Assembly (NCBI GenBank): GCA_964023275.1
Contig: OZ029916.1
Span: 21,025,389 to 21,089,388 of the forward strand
Reading direction: 5' to 3'
Source of the DNA: Norana najaformis
Taxonomy: Eukaryota; Annelida; Clitellata; Crassiclitellata; Hormogastridae
Length of the DNA: 64,000 nucleotides
Shown here: positions 40,301-51,204 of the stretch, piece after piece
Position numbering within the stretch: the stretch's first letter is position 1
Layout of the letters: each line of letters opens with the position of its first letter
The notes under the pieces: generated by a model
Seen by the model: only the letters and a program-made list of their open reading frames with translations
Databases searched by the model: none
What the model was told of the DNA's origin: nothing
Translations under genes and position numbers: made by a program

Positions 40301-43300
40301 TAGGCTGATAGTCCAGCATGCTAACCATTAGACCATCATGCACACCAGTTGTGATGATTGTGGTTAAGTAAAGATTTCTCTTACCTAGATCATGATGCGA
40401 CTCTTGTGACACAGGCCAAATACTTGAAGGGCTCTGAAGACCGGGCGGTGATTTCTGGAAGCGGAAGTTCGAAGAGGAAGTTGGCTGCAGCAGTCGACCT
40501 CCTGACCTTTCCAGTTCATTCTCACCAGAGACACTGTCAATGTCGTCCTCGGTTGAAGATATTGAACTGACAGTGTCACGCTTGACTCGTTTTCGCTGTA
40601 GTGGAGGAGACCCAATTGTTGTGGAGACTGGTTCCTCACTATGCATCTGCTGAGAGCAGATAGTGCCACTTGCCTTGGTACCTTGGAGGCTGGCAGATGC
40701 AAGGGTAGAGGATGATGAGAATGAGGTGGGTGGACTGTAATAATGATGTGTGGACTCTGACTTCATCTGGTAAAGAGGCAGTTGAAGGTTTGACAAGCAA
40801 TCCTGCCCTTGTCCTTTGTCAGAAATGCTACCTGTAATCATGTAACGAAAGGATCGGATAAGTGTTTAGTCAATCATATAAATGGTCTCTTCATTAACAG
40901 CATTCAATCCTGACTCATAACAGAAAAAGTCATTAAAACGAATCTGGTCCGATGCTTTATGTTGCTTTCTAGGAAATGACTACCAAATTAATCTAAGCCC
41001 TGGGCATATTACTAATGGACTGGCCTTTCATCTTGTGGTCTGGGGACCAAATCCCACTCAGTCACATGAAACTGACCATGCTTGAACTAGTAAGAGTTGT
41101 CCAGTTGTTGTTGGCCAGTGTGGAAAGAAGCAGTAAACAAAGGAGCAAATACCTCACCTTACTGTATCTTACTATACCGTTGATCTACCAATGACAGATC
41201 AACTACTATAGCTCTCAAGTCACTGTGGCACAGAGAAGTCAGTCTGTTAATACACTAGATATTCACCATATAGCGTGGATGGTTTAAAACTCTGCAGTGC
41301 AAATGAACAGAGTACATGTGCTTCAGGCAGAGCTGGTAACATGGCCACCAGTAACATATTCCAATTCCAGGATAGTGTGACAAAATCACTACCGGTAATT
41401 GGTTTATAGTGCTCAACTTGCAATGTGAGAAGCATATGCTTGTGCCTCACCAACAAAGAATGAATTCTGATGCTACTTAAAGTTGACAGTTGTACATATT
41501 TGAATGGCTTACTTTTCTTCAGTTGGATGAAACATTTTTCAAATGCATTGTGTTAGCACAAAAGTGGGCATAATCGTATTGTTTGTAGTAACAATAAAGT
41601 TACACAATTATTAAGCAAAACAAATACAGTGTGGACGCATTAACATGCTCCTGGTTTCTGCATAATGCGAAGTGGTCGTATGTCCCCCAAAGCTATTAAC
41701 TTAACCCGTCGTGACGGTTAACGCATTGTACAACTGCAATGTAGCATTAAATATATGGGCTCACCGATTTACAACCGGGAATAAGGCTAATTAAACCATT
41801 GGAACATGGTCTGTAAGATGTACTCTGGCAGCTGTAACATTCCAATCATTCCCGAACTTGGCATTAGTGTACAAACGGGAGGGTGTCGTTTACATAAATG
41901 TGCATGTGACTCAACCACGGGAGGGAGCTATTTAGGGCAGGAGGGATGGACAAGGAAGTCTGGCTGAAACCAGTTTTAACGGGTCAGGAGGAGTAATCGG
42001 CGGCATGACAAGGCAGGTATGGCCTGACTGGGCATGACCCATGACCGCAGAGAGGTCAGCTGGCTGGGTCGCCAGCTGGGTAAAGACCTGCCTGCTATGC
42101 GAAGAGGCAAGGAGGAGCTTGGCTGGAGGGAACACTGCAGGATGGGGGAGTGTGGGTGACCGAATCGGAGAGGAGATACATTTTAACATTGTCTTGTTTA
42201 TTTAATGTGTGAACTGGTTTGCATGTTGTTTCCAAGGTGTGTCCCCCACGACTTTGTGTTAACGCGTCCCCACTGTACTAAACTCACTCTAACAAATATG
42301 CCCAGACCAGTATCAATCTTGTTAGGTAACACTCACCCTTGGTCTGTTGCAGCAGTTCACTGACAGAATAGGCTCCAGTTATTACAATATTACTGTTGTT
42401 ATTGTTGAAGCTACCAGATGTTGCCGTATCTGAGACAAAAGCAAATAAATTAATTAGTTTAAAGAATAACAAAAATGTCACTTATTATTAAACATTTTAT
42501 ACAGTCAGCTAATGATATTCTGTAATGTATCTGCTGACAAACATGACCTGAAACATGTATCATTCAGATACTTCATGGAAAATAAATTTAAAAAATAAAT
42601 TAACAAAAACTTATCAAAAACTAATCAAAATTAGGTCCAACTACAAACATACATACACAGATACAAATCAGACCATTCTTTACACTGGACATGCTCTACA
42701 AATCCTGGCCGAGACAGTGACTTGATTTTGATGTGCCATCACTTGATGTCATGTGCACTAGACACAGATGCCATGGGAGTTTCTATTCATTATTTCTTAT
42801 TACTGGTGCATCTGTCCCAAGGCCACTTGTAAGTGAATCAGCAGACATACAATCAAGAACCATGCAGATGAAACTGAACTTGTTTGTTATACTTCGTGTA
42901 GTTAATTAATGGATGAGCAATGCTTATTTGCATCATAGCAATGAACACACAGACAGAAAAACCGGCAGAAATATACCTAAAAACACAAAAAATACATGCT
43001 GTCCAAAGGCTTTTTTGCTTTATTTTTAGCAGTTTTTCAGAATCAACTGACCTTTAATTCCAGGTTCAGCAGTGCCAGAGAAAGAACCTAAAGAAGTCCA
43101 GATGTAAATACATTTCAGTATGGCATGAAATATCACAACTAACAAGCCAGTCAATGAAGCTTACATAAACAGAGAAGGACCAAGATGCACCTTGCCAGCC
43201 AAAGTATGCAGACTTGCAATGCTAATGATGAAATCCACTGGGTGGCTAAGGCCAATTCATAACTTTTACAAAGTCTGATTTTACTTTCTCCTCTAAGGTA

Positions 43301-46300
43301 CAACTGGCAACTGGGTTTTACTGCTCATGTATCTGGGCATTAAGTTTATGCTTAATGTATATTTTAAAAGACCTTATTCTTGGATTTCTATAGTCATGTC
43401 TGTGCTTCAGCAAAAACTGTCCTTCAACTCCAGGACCCTGTTGATTTTCCAGTCTCAAGCAGGGTGGTAATATCTATTAGAATAATTAAATTTGGTACTG
43501 TATCTAATGAATGAATAACGACCATTCAGAATGGTGAAACAACTAACTGCTAGAAATGTTTCTTATGAAGCTTAATGAATACGAAAAACAAGAAATTAAA
43601 TCAACAAACTTCAGATGTATCTTAATATTCACCAGAAAGACAGCAAACTACTAAGGTCAGAATCAAAATCCCAAGTGAACCAACTGATCAACGTTAAGTC
43701 AAATTGCAACCAAATCTAATCAGTTGAATTGTATAAGGGGCCGAGCATCTGTTACCAATCTATTATAGCACTTTATAAATTGTCAGGCATTTATCTACAT
43801 AACCTAATCTGAAACTGCTATTTAGCATATATTGCATTACACACTACATATCCACTGATGGTTGTTTCAAGCTGAAACCACATTCTACATTCCATCAGAA
43901 AGGTTCACACGAGTATCAGGAGATTAAAGCATTTAAAAGAAGAAGTTGAGTTTTGAATTTGACCAAAATGAAGGAAGAATGACTGAAAGTAAGAAACTTA
44001 TTGTATTTCACTACTTCTGACTGGACAATGTAAAGCTAGAAACTAGTACTGTCCTGAGGCTTAGCAAGTCAAAGTACTAAATCTCCCTGTATTCTATAAA
44101 ATCACAAAAAAACAGGTTACCACATTGGTTTATGTAGTTAGCCAAGTAGAGGTCCAGTTCACGCACTGATATGATCACATGATGTGGATTGATGCAGAGA
44201 CTGGGTTGAGAACAGTCTGCCAAGCGCTCAAGCCTCTCACCATCAGTGCTCTCAAGGGGTATTGCTTTGAAGAGTATCACCATGACGAGGTCTAGTCGCC
44301 AGACCTTATCCGCCTGGCGAAGGCAGTCAATCCGGCGCATTTTACCCTTCTGGTCAGGGTTACTGAGAACACAGTTTGAATGAACTCCAGTCTGAGTTAT
44401 GCAGTTAATGAACAGATCACGGCAGTCCTGGTGAATGTCCTTGCGAAGCTTCGCCAGGAGACGAGAAGCCCATTTTTTCTGAACCTCTGGTTGTTCGTTC
44501 TTTAAACAGATAAAACCAATTTAACCCAATACAGACGAGTAGGTAGTGATTGGTAGTGTAGGTATCACGACGAGCAGGTAGTAATTGGTAGTGGGCATGT
44601 ACTATTATCTAGACCACTCTCGGCCTATCGCAGACGTTATATTTTTGAAACCTTACATCAATTAGGCCAAGATATTATAATTAAGTACAGAAATAAGTGG
44701 AAGATATTTTTAGAATTCGGTTATAAACATAAAAATCGACCAATCAAATCGGACATTTAAATCACGAATTTAAATAACCCAAAATGGCGGCGTGTTGTTT
44801 TTGTGGCCTTACTGACGACGAAATTCGGCAAATTCTTTATGAATTTGCATCAGATGATGACAGTTTTGACTCATCTGACAATAAAAACCTGCCTTTTGCT
44901 ACCAGTGAAGAAGATAAAGTGGTTTTGGCTAAAGAACATTCTGACATCGACACCGAATTAGACGGCTACGTATACACGCTAGCGGACTGTCAAACTGGGT
45001 CAGGCGGATGACTTGGGCGAGATAGACAGGACTGAACAAGTAGCAGATTTTCCCATTTGACCCCTAACTGTTCCATTTACAAACGTCTGTGGCGGACCAG
45101 CCCCTGATGCACCATTTTTGAAATTTTTCTAACTGCTTTTGGATAAGCTTTTTGATGTGCTAGTTGAACAGACCAGGCCTGCATGGTGAGTAGAGTAGGT
45201 CAAATGCACAGAAGGCAGGTAAACCCCACAGAATAAAATGGAAACCTACTTCTCCTCTAGCATCTTATTTTAGAGAACAAGATCAAGAATCCCAAAGGCT
45301 GCCCCAAGAAGGCTCAATATGAATGTGAAGCATGTAAAGTTGCTTTGTGCAAAGTTTTATGCTTCCACATTTGCAACGAGCAAAATCAGATAGTGGTTCT
45401 TTGGAGTGTAAGGAAGGCAAGCAATATAGCACATCGATACAACTGTTAAAATTTCCATTCTAAATTGGCCTCTTAGAACTGTTCAGTGCAGTCTATTGAG
45501 AAAGAGGAGTTGATTCAGGAGCTTCATCCATCTTCAAGGTGACCATCCAGTGCACTCAGGCATTTATAAAAATAGGCCCTTTTGAGAGCTACCAAATATT
45601 TGAAAAGGAAACAAACTTCAGTGTGTTTGCCTCTCTGTGTGCCTGGCTTGTTGTAATGTTACTGTTGTCCTGTTGGTGTGCATGCTGCAGTGTTTTTGAT
45701 GTCGTGGTTGTATTACTATGTATGTGTTTGGGAGGTGATAGGGTGAGTAGGCAACATGAGTGCCCCAAAATTTTTCTATCAAAAACTGGACTGAAGGATT
45801 GAAAGAGTAGATAAAAAGCTAAAGAATGATGTTAACCTCAACTCTGTATGCCAAAAATTACCAAGATCTGATAAGTTAAAAATTTCTTACTTTTTAGGCA
45901 TTTCTTGTTACTCCTCTGGTACGACTACTGTCTGCATACTAAAAATATTATATCTCCTTCATTTATGAAAATATTTTCAAACTTTTTGGAGGTTTTGTCT
46001 GATATTAATTGCTGCACAGTTCATGTGCTGACATTACATGAGTTGTCGCTGAAAATGTTTTCTATAGGGGTTTGAACATGAAAAAAGTTTTCAAATGGGG
46101 TGGGTACAGTTTGGGGCAACTATGAGTACCTTCAAAGATTTTTCTCAAAAACTGGAAACATGGTTTGAAAGAGGAAATAAAATGCTAAAGAATGATATTA
46201 ACCTCAACTCTGTGTGTCAAAGAATGACCAAGATCTGATAAGTTAGACATTTCTTACTTTTCAGGTGTTTTCTTATATTTCCTTCAAATTGTACGACTTC

Positions 46301-47567
46301 ATCTTACATACTAAAAATACTGTATCTCCTTCATTTATGAAAATATTTTCAAAATTCTTGTGAGGTTTTGTCTGGTATTGATTTCTGTACGATTTTTGTG
46401 CTGACACTACATATGTTGTCACTGAAATTTATTTTCCATAGGAGCCTGAACATGAAAAAAGTTTTAAACATGGGGTGGGGTACGGTTTGGGGCAACTTTG
46501 GGTAACCCAAAATTTTTTGTATAAAAAACTAGACGAATGGATGGGAAGAGGAGATAAAATGCTAAAGATTGATGGTAACCTCATGTCTGTAGGTCAAGAA
46601 CTGACTGAGATACAACAAGTTGAAAACTATTTAATTAATAGGCGTTTTCCGGTAAAAATCGCTCGTCGTCAGGGCCTAGGCGGAAAAATTTCTCTCGTCA
46701 GTTAAGGGTTAATGGCTCTCCTTCCAAAACTCAAACAACAATCCTTTTAAAGCAGAAATTGTAAAAAGCAACAGCAGCAGCAACAACAATAAACAAACAG
46801 CATAGAAGCCTTTCTGTCACCGCACTATCATTTTGTTAATGAACAGTTAATGAGCAGATCACAACAGTCCTGGCGAATGTCTTTGCAAAGCTTTGCCAGG
46901 AGACGAGAAGACCATTTAGTATCTTCGGCAACTCTGAGTAGGATTATTAATAGCACAGTACTGTAGTACAATGCCACCATCAAAAATATCAAATAAGGTG
47001 TTAAACAAGTTTTGTAAATTTTTACTATATGCAAAATTTGTTATTTCAACCAAACAGAACCACATATAAATGGATCTAAGAATTATATCGGTTATTTTGC
47101 CTTTACTAACAAATTACTGATTAGTGTTCCCACCCAAAACACACACATCAGGGGCAACAATATTTACCCAATGATGGCGTAATGGGTACCTGCTCACAAC
47201 GGACATAGGTACCCAAGCTGCATTTTACCGTATTTATATTCTGACATCTCTGTTACTCAATACTTGATAGATCACAACTTGTGACAGTTGATTCAGAGAG
47301 TGCTCATCCAACGGTCTCCTTCGACTGACCAATTGTAATAGTATTGCAATAGTACTATGGAGGTTGTGAGTTTAGATTAGGTTATTGATTTCTTGGTTCG
47401 GTTTTGTCTACCTGCAGCTGATACTTGATCTTTCTTTCCTCCTCCAGAGGCATCCTCTGCTCATGTTTCTTCTGATACCTCCTCTTGGCTGCTTGCAGAT
47501 GAAACCAGGTGTAAGAAAATGACTTGACATGTGGAAGAAGAGCCTCCAAGAATGGATTAAAGTCTTC
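34236..47567 (-). CDS. nfi: Nuclear Factor I (NFI/CTF) transcription factor, missing first coding exon
   Basis: Sequence-specific dimeric transcription factor binding TTGGC(N5)GCCAA. Minus-strand exons in phase: 47412-47567, 44121-44499, 43052-43087, 42337-42429, 40385-40831, 39604-39855, 39182-39342, 37469-37637, 36525-36679, 35613-35859, then terminal exon 34719-34885 (753 residues without exon 1) or alternative terminal exon 34236-34342 (733). The first two exons hold the MAD-like DNA-binding domain: [72 protein letters not shown]. Exon 42337-42429 carries [11 protein letters not shown], matching the conserved FSVTEL segment. Later exons are Ser/Pro-rich activation domain, including [15 protein letters not shown]. 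Longer than vertebrate NFI (about 500). The piece before EDFNPF was not found between 47568 and 54794. Confidence 0.93.
34438..34485 (+). repeat. Tandem duplication, 2 x 23 bp
   Basis: TGTATCAATAAAGTCATTAT occurs twice in direct succession, about 90 bp beyond terminal exon B of NFI. Confidence 0.85.
34719..34885 (-). CDS. nfi: NFI terminal exon A
   Basis: Begins after an AACAG acceptor, continues codon phase from the donor at 35613, and encodes [20 protein letters not shown] and [12 protein letters not shown] followed by a stop. Ser/Gln-rich, like an NFI activation domain. Confidence 0.75.
35365..35475 (-). repeat. MITE-like repeat (TTATAA family), inverted copy
   Basis: CTTATAACGAGGTTATAATG, TTTCTAAAACTGAACTCGAT and GAATCAGAATTCAGGTTCTG are reverse-complement relatives of modules at 36180-36345. 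It lies in the NFI intron between exons 34719-34885 and 35613-35859. Confidence 0.5.
36180..36345 (+). repeat. MITE-like repeat ending in 16-bp tandem units
   Basis: Contains ATGCGAATTCTGATACAATG and TTCAGTTTTAGAAAACGAGC, then four imperfect copies of ATTATAACATGACCTC (about 36277-36345). Family members at 11990, 35365 and 55130. Confidence 0.6.
40077..40345 (-). mobile_element. tRNA-derived SINE
   Basis: On the minus strand the head reads TGGTCTAATGGTTAGCATGC (D-arm/A-box), CTGGACTATCAGCC (anticodon arm) and GGTTTGGGGTTCAAATCCCC (T-arm/B-box), a tRNA-like module. It is followed by an unrelated body and a (CTT)n tail at 40077-40098. The head lacks a clean acceptor stem, so this is a SINE, not a working tRNA gene. 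It lies in the NFI intron beside exon 40385-40831. Confidence 0.8.
41627..42275. mobile_element. pogo/Tigger-like MITE with TA target duplication
   Basis: Ends are CAGTGTGGACGCATTAACA (left) and, reverse-complemented on the right, CAGTGGGGACGCGTTAACA. They are flanked by TA at 41625-41626 and 42276-42277. CAGT-type ends with TA duplication are typical of the pogo/Tigger branch of Tc1/mariner. About 650 bp, no transposase. It lies in the NFI intron between exons 42337-42429 and 40385-40831, ending about 60 bp from the 42337 donor. Confidence 0.78.
44784..45420 (+). pseudogene. piggyBac transposase remnant
   Basis: Open N-terminal frame 44784-45011 (75 residues, acidic), then frameshifted fragments with [12 protein letters not shown] and a C-terminal Cys-rich segment ([19 protein letters not shown], about 45325-45385). 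The middle of the protein, including the three catalytic aspartates, is absent. Confidence 0.7.
45740..46700. repeat. Tandem repeat of about 365 bp, roughly 2.6 units
   Basis: Successive units share GTTTGGGGCAACT, AAAATGCTAAAGAATGAT, TAACCTCAACTCTGT, CCAAGATCTGATAAGTTA, TATCTCCTTCATTTATGAAA and GAACATGAAAAAAGTTTT in the same order. The third unit is partial and runs into the right end of the piggyBac-like element. Confidence 0.85.
46829..46925 (-). pseudogene. Decayed partial duplicate of an NFI DNA-binding exon
   Basis: Minus-strand frame reads [20 protein letters not shown] then LLINC and soon a stop, against [21 protein letters not shown] then LFINC in the true exon at 44121-44499. About 75 bp are clearly homologous at the nucleotide level. 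It lacks the rest of the exon and a donor, and sits between the true exon and its upstream exon, 120 bp beyond the piggyBac-like element. Confidence 0.85.
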
Positions 47568-48066
47568 CTTTAATACAGTTAATTTAAAATAATTTATTTT
47601 AATTAGTCACAGTTCAGAATCAATCCAGTTACAACTCTCATACAGAAAACCTATCCACAGTTAAAGATACACAGACATTTCAAATAACGCCTCTGATCAG
47701 TACAGTAAATAAATTCACTGACCAGATAGGCGCCACAATGAATTTTTGTGAGTGCAAGGATTAAATGACCGAATGCTTGTCTAGTAATATGCAATATGCA
47801 TGTTAATGGCTCCCATAAGATGGTCCCCGAATAAAGACACTGAGAAATCTCTTCCAACATAGCTACTTAGAGCCAGCAACTGATTCTTCATCATTATGTA
47901 GTGGTGCTAGAAATTGTAATGCAATAATGAAAATTTATATAGCATTGTAAGTAGCAAGCCACTTCTGGGGTGCTTTACAATGTCAATTGTCAGAGCAAGT
48001 ACTAAGAGGTAAATAATGGTATATCAATTGTTTTTTGAAGCTCTGATCACCTGCTGAAGCTGAAGT
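47568..48066. other. NFI upstream intron, no exon seen
   Basis: Upstream of the NFI exon at 47412-47567. Positions 47933-48000 carry an L2-type tail fragment (AATTTATATAGCATTGTAAG, TGGGGTGCTTTACAA). No first NFI exon recognised. Confidence 0.4.
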
Positions 48067-48924
48067 GGGTACGACTCGGTTTTAAACCACAGGCACGAAA
48101 CCGCGTGAAATTTTACCTGATGATAGATCTTAACATAAGTAATCCAATGTGTCCATTTGCGGCATCTGCAAATGACCCACAATTTTCTAAAGAATTCTGA
48201 AGTTCCAAATTTACGTCACACAAAACAACGTCGGCCATGTGTCATGCAGAAGTGTTCCAACACAGGATATGAGATGCTACTGAACTTTTGTAGCGCAGTT
48301 ATAAGTAAGGATGTGTAACTCACTAATTACTACACCATTTCTGCATCATCATTGCATGCTGGCGCTCGAAGAAACGTGAGATTTATACAATACTTCTGGT
48401 TCCCTATGCAAATTAGGATGCATGAGGTTTGCCTTTTTTTTGGCCATGGTCTTTCTACGGATGAGACGTGCTCTTGCTTGGTATCATATGCAAGATTAAA
48501 ACAATTGTGAGGGCTGTATCGGCTGTAACTCGTAAAAAAACTTATGGACCTGTGTAACAGTGGTAATCACCTGAGTATCATCCTGGATATTAAATATTTA
48601 GAATAATTACTTTGTTGAGAAGAATTGCAATATGTATGACAAGCTGAACCAAACTAAGATCATGTCAAGCTTTGTTTTCTTATTAGTCAGTAAATGCGCT
48701 ACAAAAGTTCAATAGAGTCTCACACCCTGTGTCGGACCACTTCCGCAAGACACAGCTGACGTCGTTTTGTATGGTGTAAATTTGGAACTTTAAAATTCTG
48801 CAGAAAATTGCCAGGTCATTTGCGGATGCCGTGAATAGGCACATTGGATTACTTATGTTGAGATCTATCATCTGGTAAAATTTCAAGCTATTTGGTACCT
48901 GCAATTTAAAACCTAGTTGTACCC
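48067..48924. mobile_element. DNA transposon remnant with about 240-bp inverted repeats
   Basis: Left arm starts GGGTACGACTCGGTTTTAAA and continues GATGATAGATCTTAACATAA, CAATGTGTCCATT, GAACTTTTGTAGCGCA to about 48305. The right arm (about 48680-48924) repeats these blocks in inverted order (GGGTACAACTAGGTTTTAAA at its outer end). The arms enclose a 370-bp centre. No transposase seen; a frame within the right arm (48683-48904, minus) is not protein-like beyond the repeat. Confidence 0.82.
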
Positions 48925-49074
48925 TGGTGAGTCAATTTTCCTAGCAACTGAAAACTATTTATCAATGCAACTTAGTACAGGGTATTAGGAGAGTTGCAAC
49001 CTGAACATTTAGCATATATCAGAAGCACTTTGTACATGACTAAATAATAATAACTATTATAATAACAACAATAA

Positions 49075-49950
49075 TAATCTCAGAACTTCTATAGTGCTAC
49101 TGTAATAATGCTCAAGGCATCTGTTGCTGGTTGCCACCAGGCAAAATCATTGTGTAAGCCAAACTCCAGGGCAAGTCCAGTCAAAATGCCAATAGGGGAA
49201 TCCGAGAATACACAGAAACAGCCTACGGAGGAAATGAGTCCGGGAAGAGATGAGTTTTTAGTCAAGGCTTAAGTCCAAAACAGACTTCGCAGAGTGAATA
49301 TCTGCAGGAAAAGGGCTACAGATCTAGGGCCAGTGATAGAAAGGCAAACATGCCGAGAGCTGTTCTTGTCTAAGGAATAGTCAGATTTAGACAGCCAGAA
49401 GACCTGGTCAAGCAGAGAAAAGTCTTGGAAGTCATTACAGAGTGAAGATACTGAGATTGGATGAAATGTAGAATCTTGTATACAATTAGCCCAGTCTTGA
49501 AAATTACTCGCTTTTCTATGAGCAGCCAATGCAATGATTTTAGAATCGGTAACATAAGTTCACATTTTGGAATTTTAATATATTTGCCAATATATTTTGG
49601 ACTCTCTGAAGCATCATCAAATTAGCTTTTGAAGTGCCAGTAAGAAGCGAGTTGTACTAGTCAAGATGGCTGGAAACCAGAGCATTAGCCAAACAAACCA
49701 GCGCAGTGGTGCACAATCTTACAGTTATCGCAGATGTGGTAGTGGGCTGTCATACACAGAGTTAATGTATTCACTGAATGACATGCTGGAGTCAGGGATG
49801 AAGAGCTGCGTTGTAGGACATAAATGCCCAGATGGACCGAATTCAAAGAGTTAAATTTATTCAGTTGCTGTGAGGTTCCAAACAGGAGAAACTCAGTTTT
49901 GGATGGATTTAAGAGCACCCCATTTTCTGCCATCCATTTGCTGTTGCTCG
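49075..49950 (-). mobile_element. CR1/L2-like LINE fragment, reverse transcriptase C-terminal part
   Basis: Minus-strand fragments in order: MAENGVLLNPSKTEFLLFG (about 49933), NSLLTGTSKANLMMLQRVQN (about 49620), LPILKSLHWLL (about 49545), then the degenerate C-terminus and a 3' UTR ending near AATAATAATAACAA repeats (about 49040-49075). Frames are broken. Its sequence differs from the 9040 element and the ATTACG family. Confidence 0.85.
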
Positions 49951-50474
49951 GATTGAAAAATGTTTGCCTGAAAAGTTTGTGAATGCGTAGATACTGGAAA
50001 TGTTTATCACATCAACGCACTTGCAGCCCCGTGGCACAGCTTAATTAGCACAACCAAATTACATTTACAGATGTTTAACTTACAAGTGATGACATTATTT
50101 GTGCAAATTGTTCGAATTCCATTCAAAGAAGAAACACTAGATTAACCACTACGTCATTTCGTTCTGATGTGTTTTAAATAGCATTTGATCGCGTCTAGGC
50201 TGCAGTTTGTAAGGCGAAAATTGCATGAAAAATCCACAAATGTTTATAGTCAGTTGAATGTTTATCCACATCGCCACTTGTCTCTTCTTTTGTTCTTCTT
50301 GTTTAAGTCGCCATCATATAGTTTATATACAACCAATCAAACAAATACTTTGTCGCCATTTCGGAGCTACAGTGCGTAACAGCCAATGAAGTGGCAGTAA
50401 TTTGGGCCAAAAACAGCAAATAGAAATTGTCTTTCATGCTCTCTCTCTCTCTCTAGACTATTTTGTTATCATCC

Positions 50475-50760
50475 ACAACCTAATCGTAATGGTAGTCGTA
50501 ATCCCCGGGCTTTCTACAGCGCCCAACGAGAGCCACGAGGACCAGCTTATTCACAGGCGCTCAGTCAAAACAAAATCGATAGGCAAAAGTGTTGTGTGGT
50601 GATGTTTGGGATTAGTGCGGAAAGAGAGATAAGAGAAAGAAGGGGAGTCGGGATAAGATCTGTGAAAGAGGAATGTTTTCAGTTTCGAGTGAAAGGCCAG
50701 TGCAGAAATTGCAATCGGAGGAGCATAGATGAATTTGTATGATGAGTCTAGACGTTTATT
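50475..50760 (-). mobile_element. 5'-truncated LINE 3' end (ATTACG-tail family)
   Basis: Minus strand: ALAFHSKLKTFLFHRSYPDS then LLPIDFVLTERL and stop, GCTCTCGTTGGGCGCTGTAG, and a tail with ATTACGACTACCATTACGAT. One of the best-preserved tail ORFs of the family. Confidence 0.88.
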
Positions 50761-50884
50761 GAACACCATAAAAAGAGAAACAATTGATATTACAGCCACT
50801 TGAATAGTTTGTTTGCATGTGTGTATGTATCTATATGTATGCATATTACAACATAATTACACATTACAACTGGATGAGTGCCTA

Positions 50885-51125
50885 TCTACACTTCTTTTCC
50901 AGAAATCTTATCCTGATTCTTCCTCTTCCCCTCATCTCGCTTCTCGCTTCAATTTCAAACAGCATCCACCGTAGCCGTCAGACTGTCTGAGTGCCTGACT
51001 CCTGGATCTTGACCCTTTTGCCTATCGATTTTGTTTTGACTGAGCGCCTGTGAATAAGCTGGTTCCCGCGACTTAGCTTTTGTTGAGCGCTGTAGAAATC
51101 TCGAGATTACGATTACGAGTGTATA
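50885..51125 (+). mobile_element. 5'-truncated LINE 3' end (ATTACG-tail family)
   Basis: CCAGAAATCTTATCCTGATT, CTTTTGCCTATCGATTTTGT, GCGCCTGTGAATAAGCTGGT, TGTAGAAATCTCGAGATTAC, then ATTACGAG. Opposite orientation to the 50475 copy and about 130 bp from it. Confidence 0.85.
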
Positions 51126-51204
51126 TAGCTTACGTACATACGTAAGCCTATAGGCCTACACCGTAAACATGACAAGCGCTACGTAACGAGAGTAGCTAAC
51201 ACAA

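Larger units (their letters stand above)
44525..46708 (+). mobile_element. Decayed piggyBac-like element with TTAA target sites
   Basis: Flanked by TTAA (44521-44524 and 46709-46712). Left terminus CCCAATACAGACGAG; right terminus reverse-complemented CCCTTAACTGACGAG, 11 of 15 matching and starting CCC as piggyBac ends do. Inside, the plus frame from 44784 starts [18 protein letters not shown] and continues acidic (DSFDSSDN), like piggyBac transposase N-termini. Later frames give APFLKFF then DVLVEQT, the conserved region before the DDD domain, and [19 protein letters not shown] (about 45290-45350), the C-terminal zinc-binding segment. The catalytic core is deleted. The right half is made of about 365-bp tandem units. 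Its left end is about 25 bp from the acceptor of NFI exon 44121-44499. Confidence 0.8.

Noticed and set aside
40266-40345. tRNA gene on the minus strand
   Set aside because: The A- and B-boxes are good, but the acceptor stem does not pair cleanly and the module continues into a body with a (CTT)n tail, so it is a SINE head.
46475-46705. 76-codon plus-strand frame
   Set aside because: It lies in the third tandem unit and right end of the piggyBac-like element; the other units do not conserve the frame.
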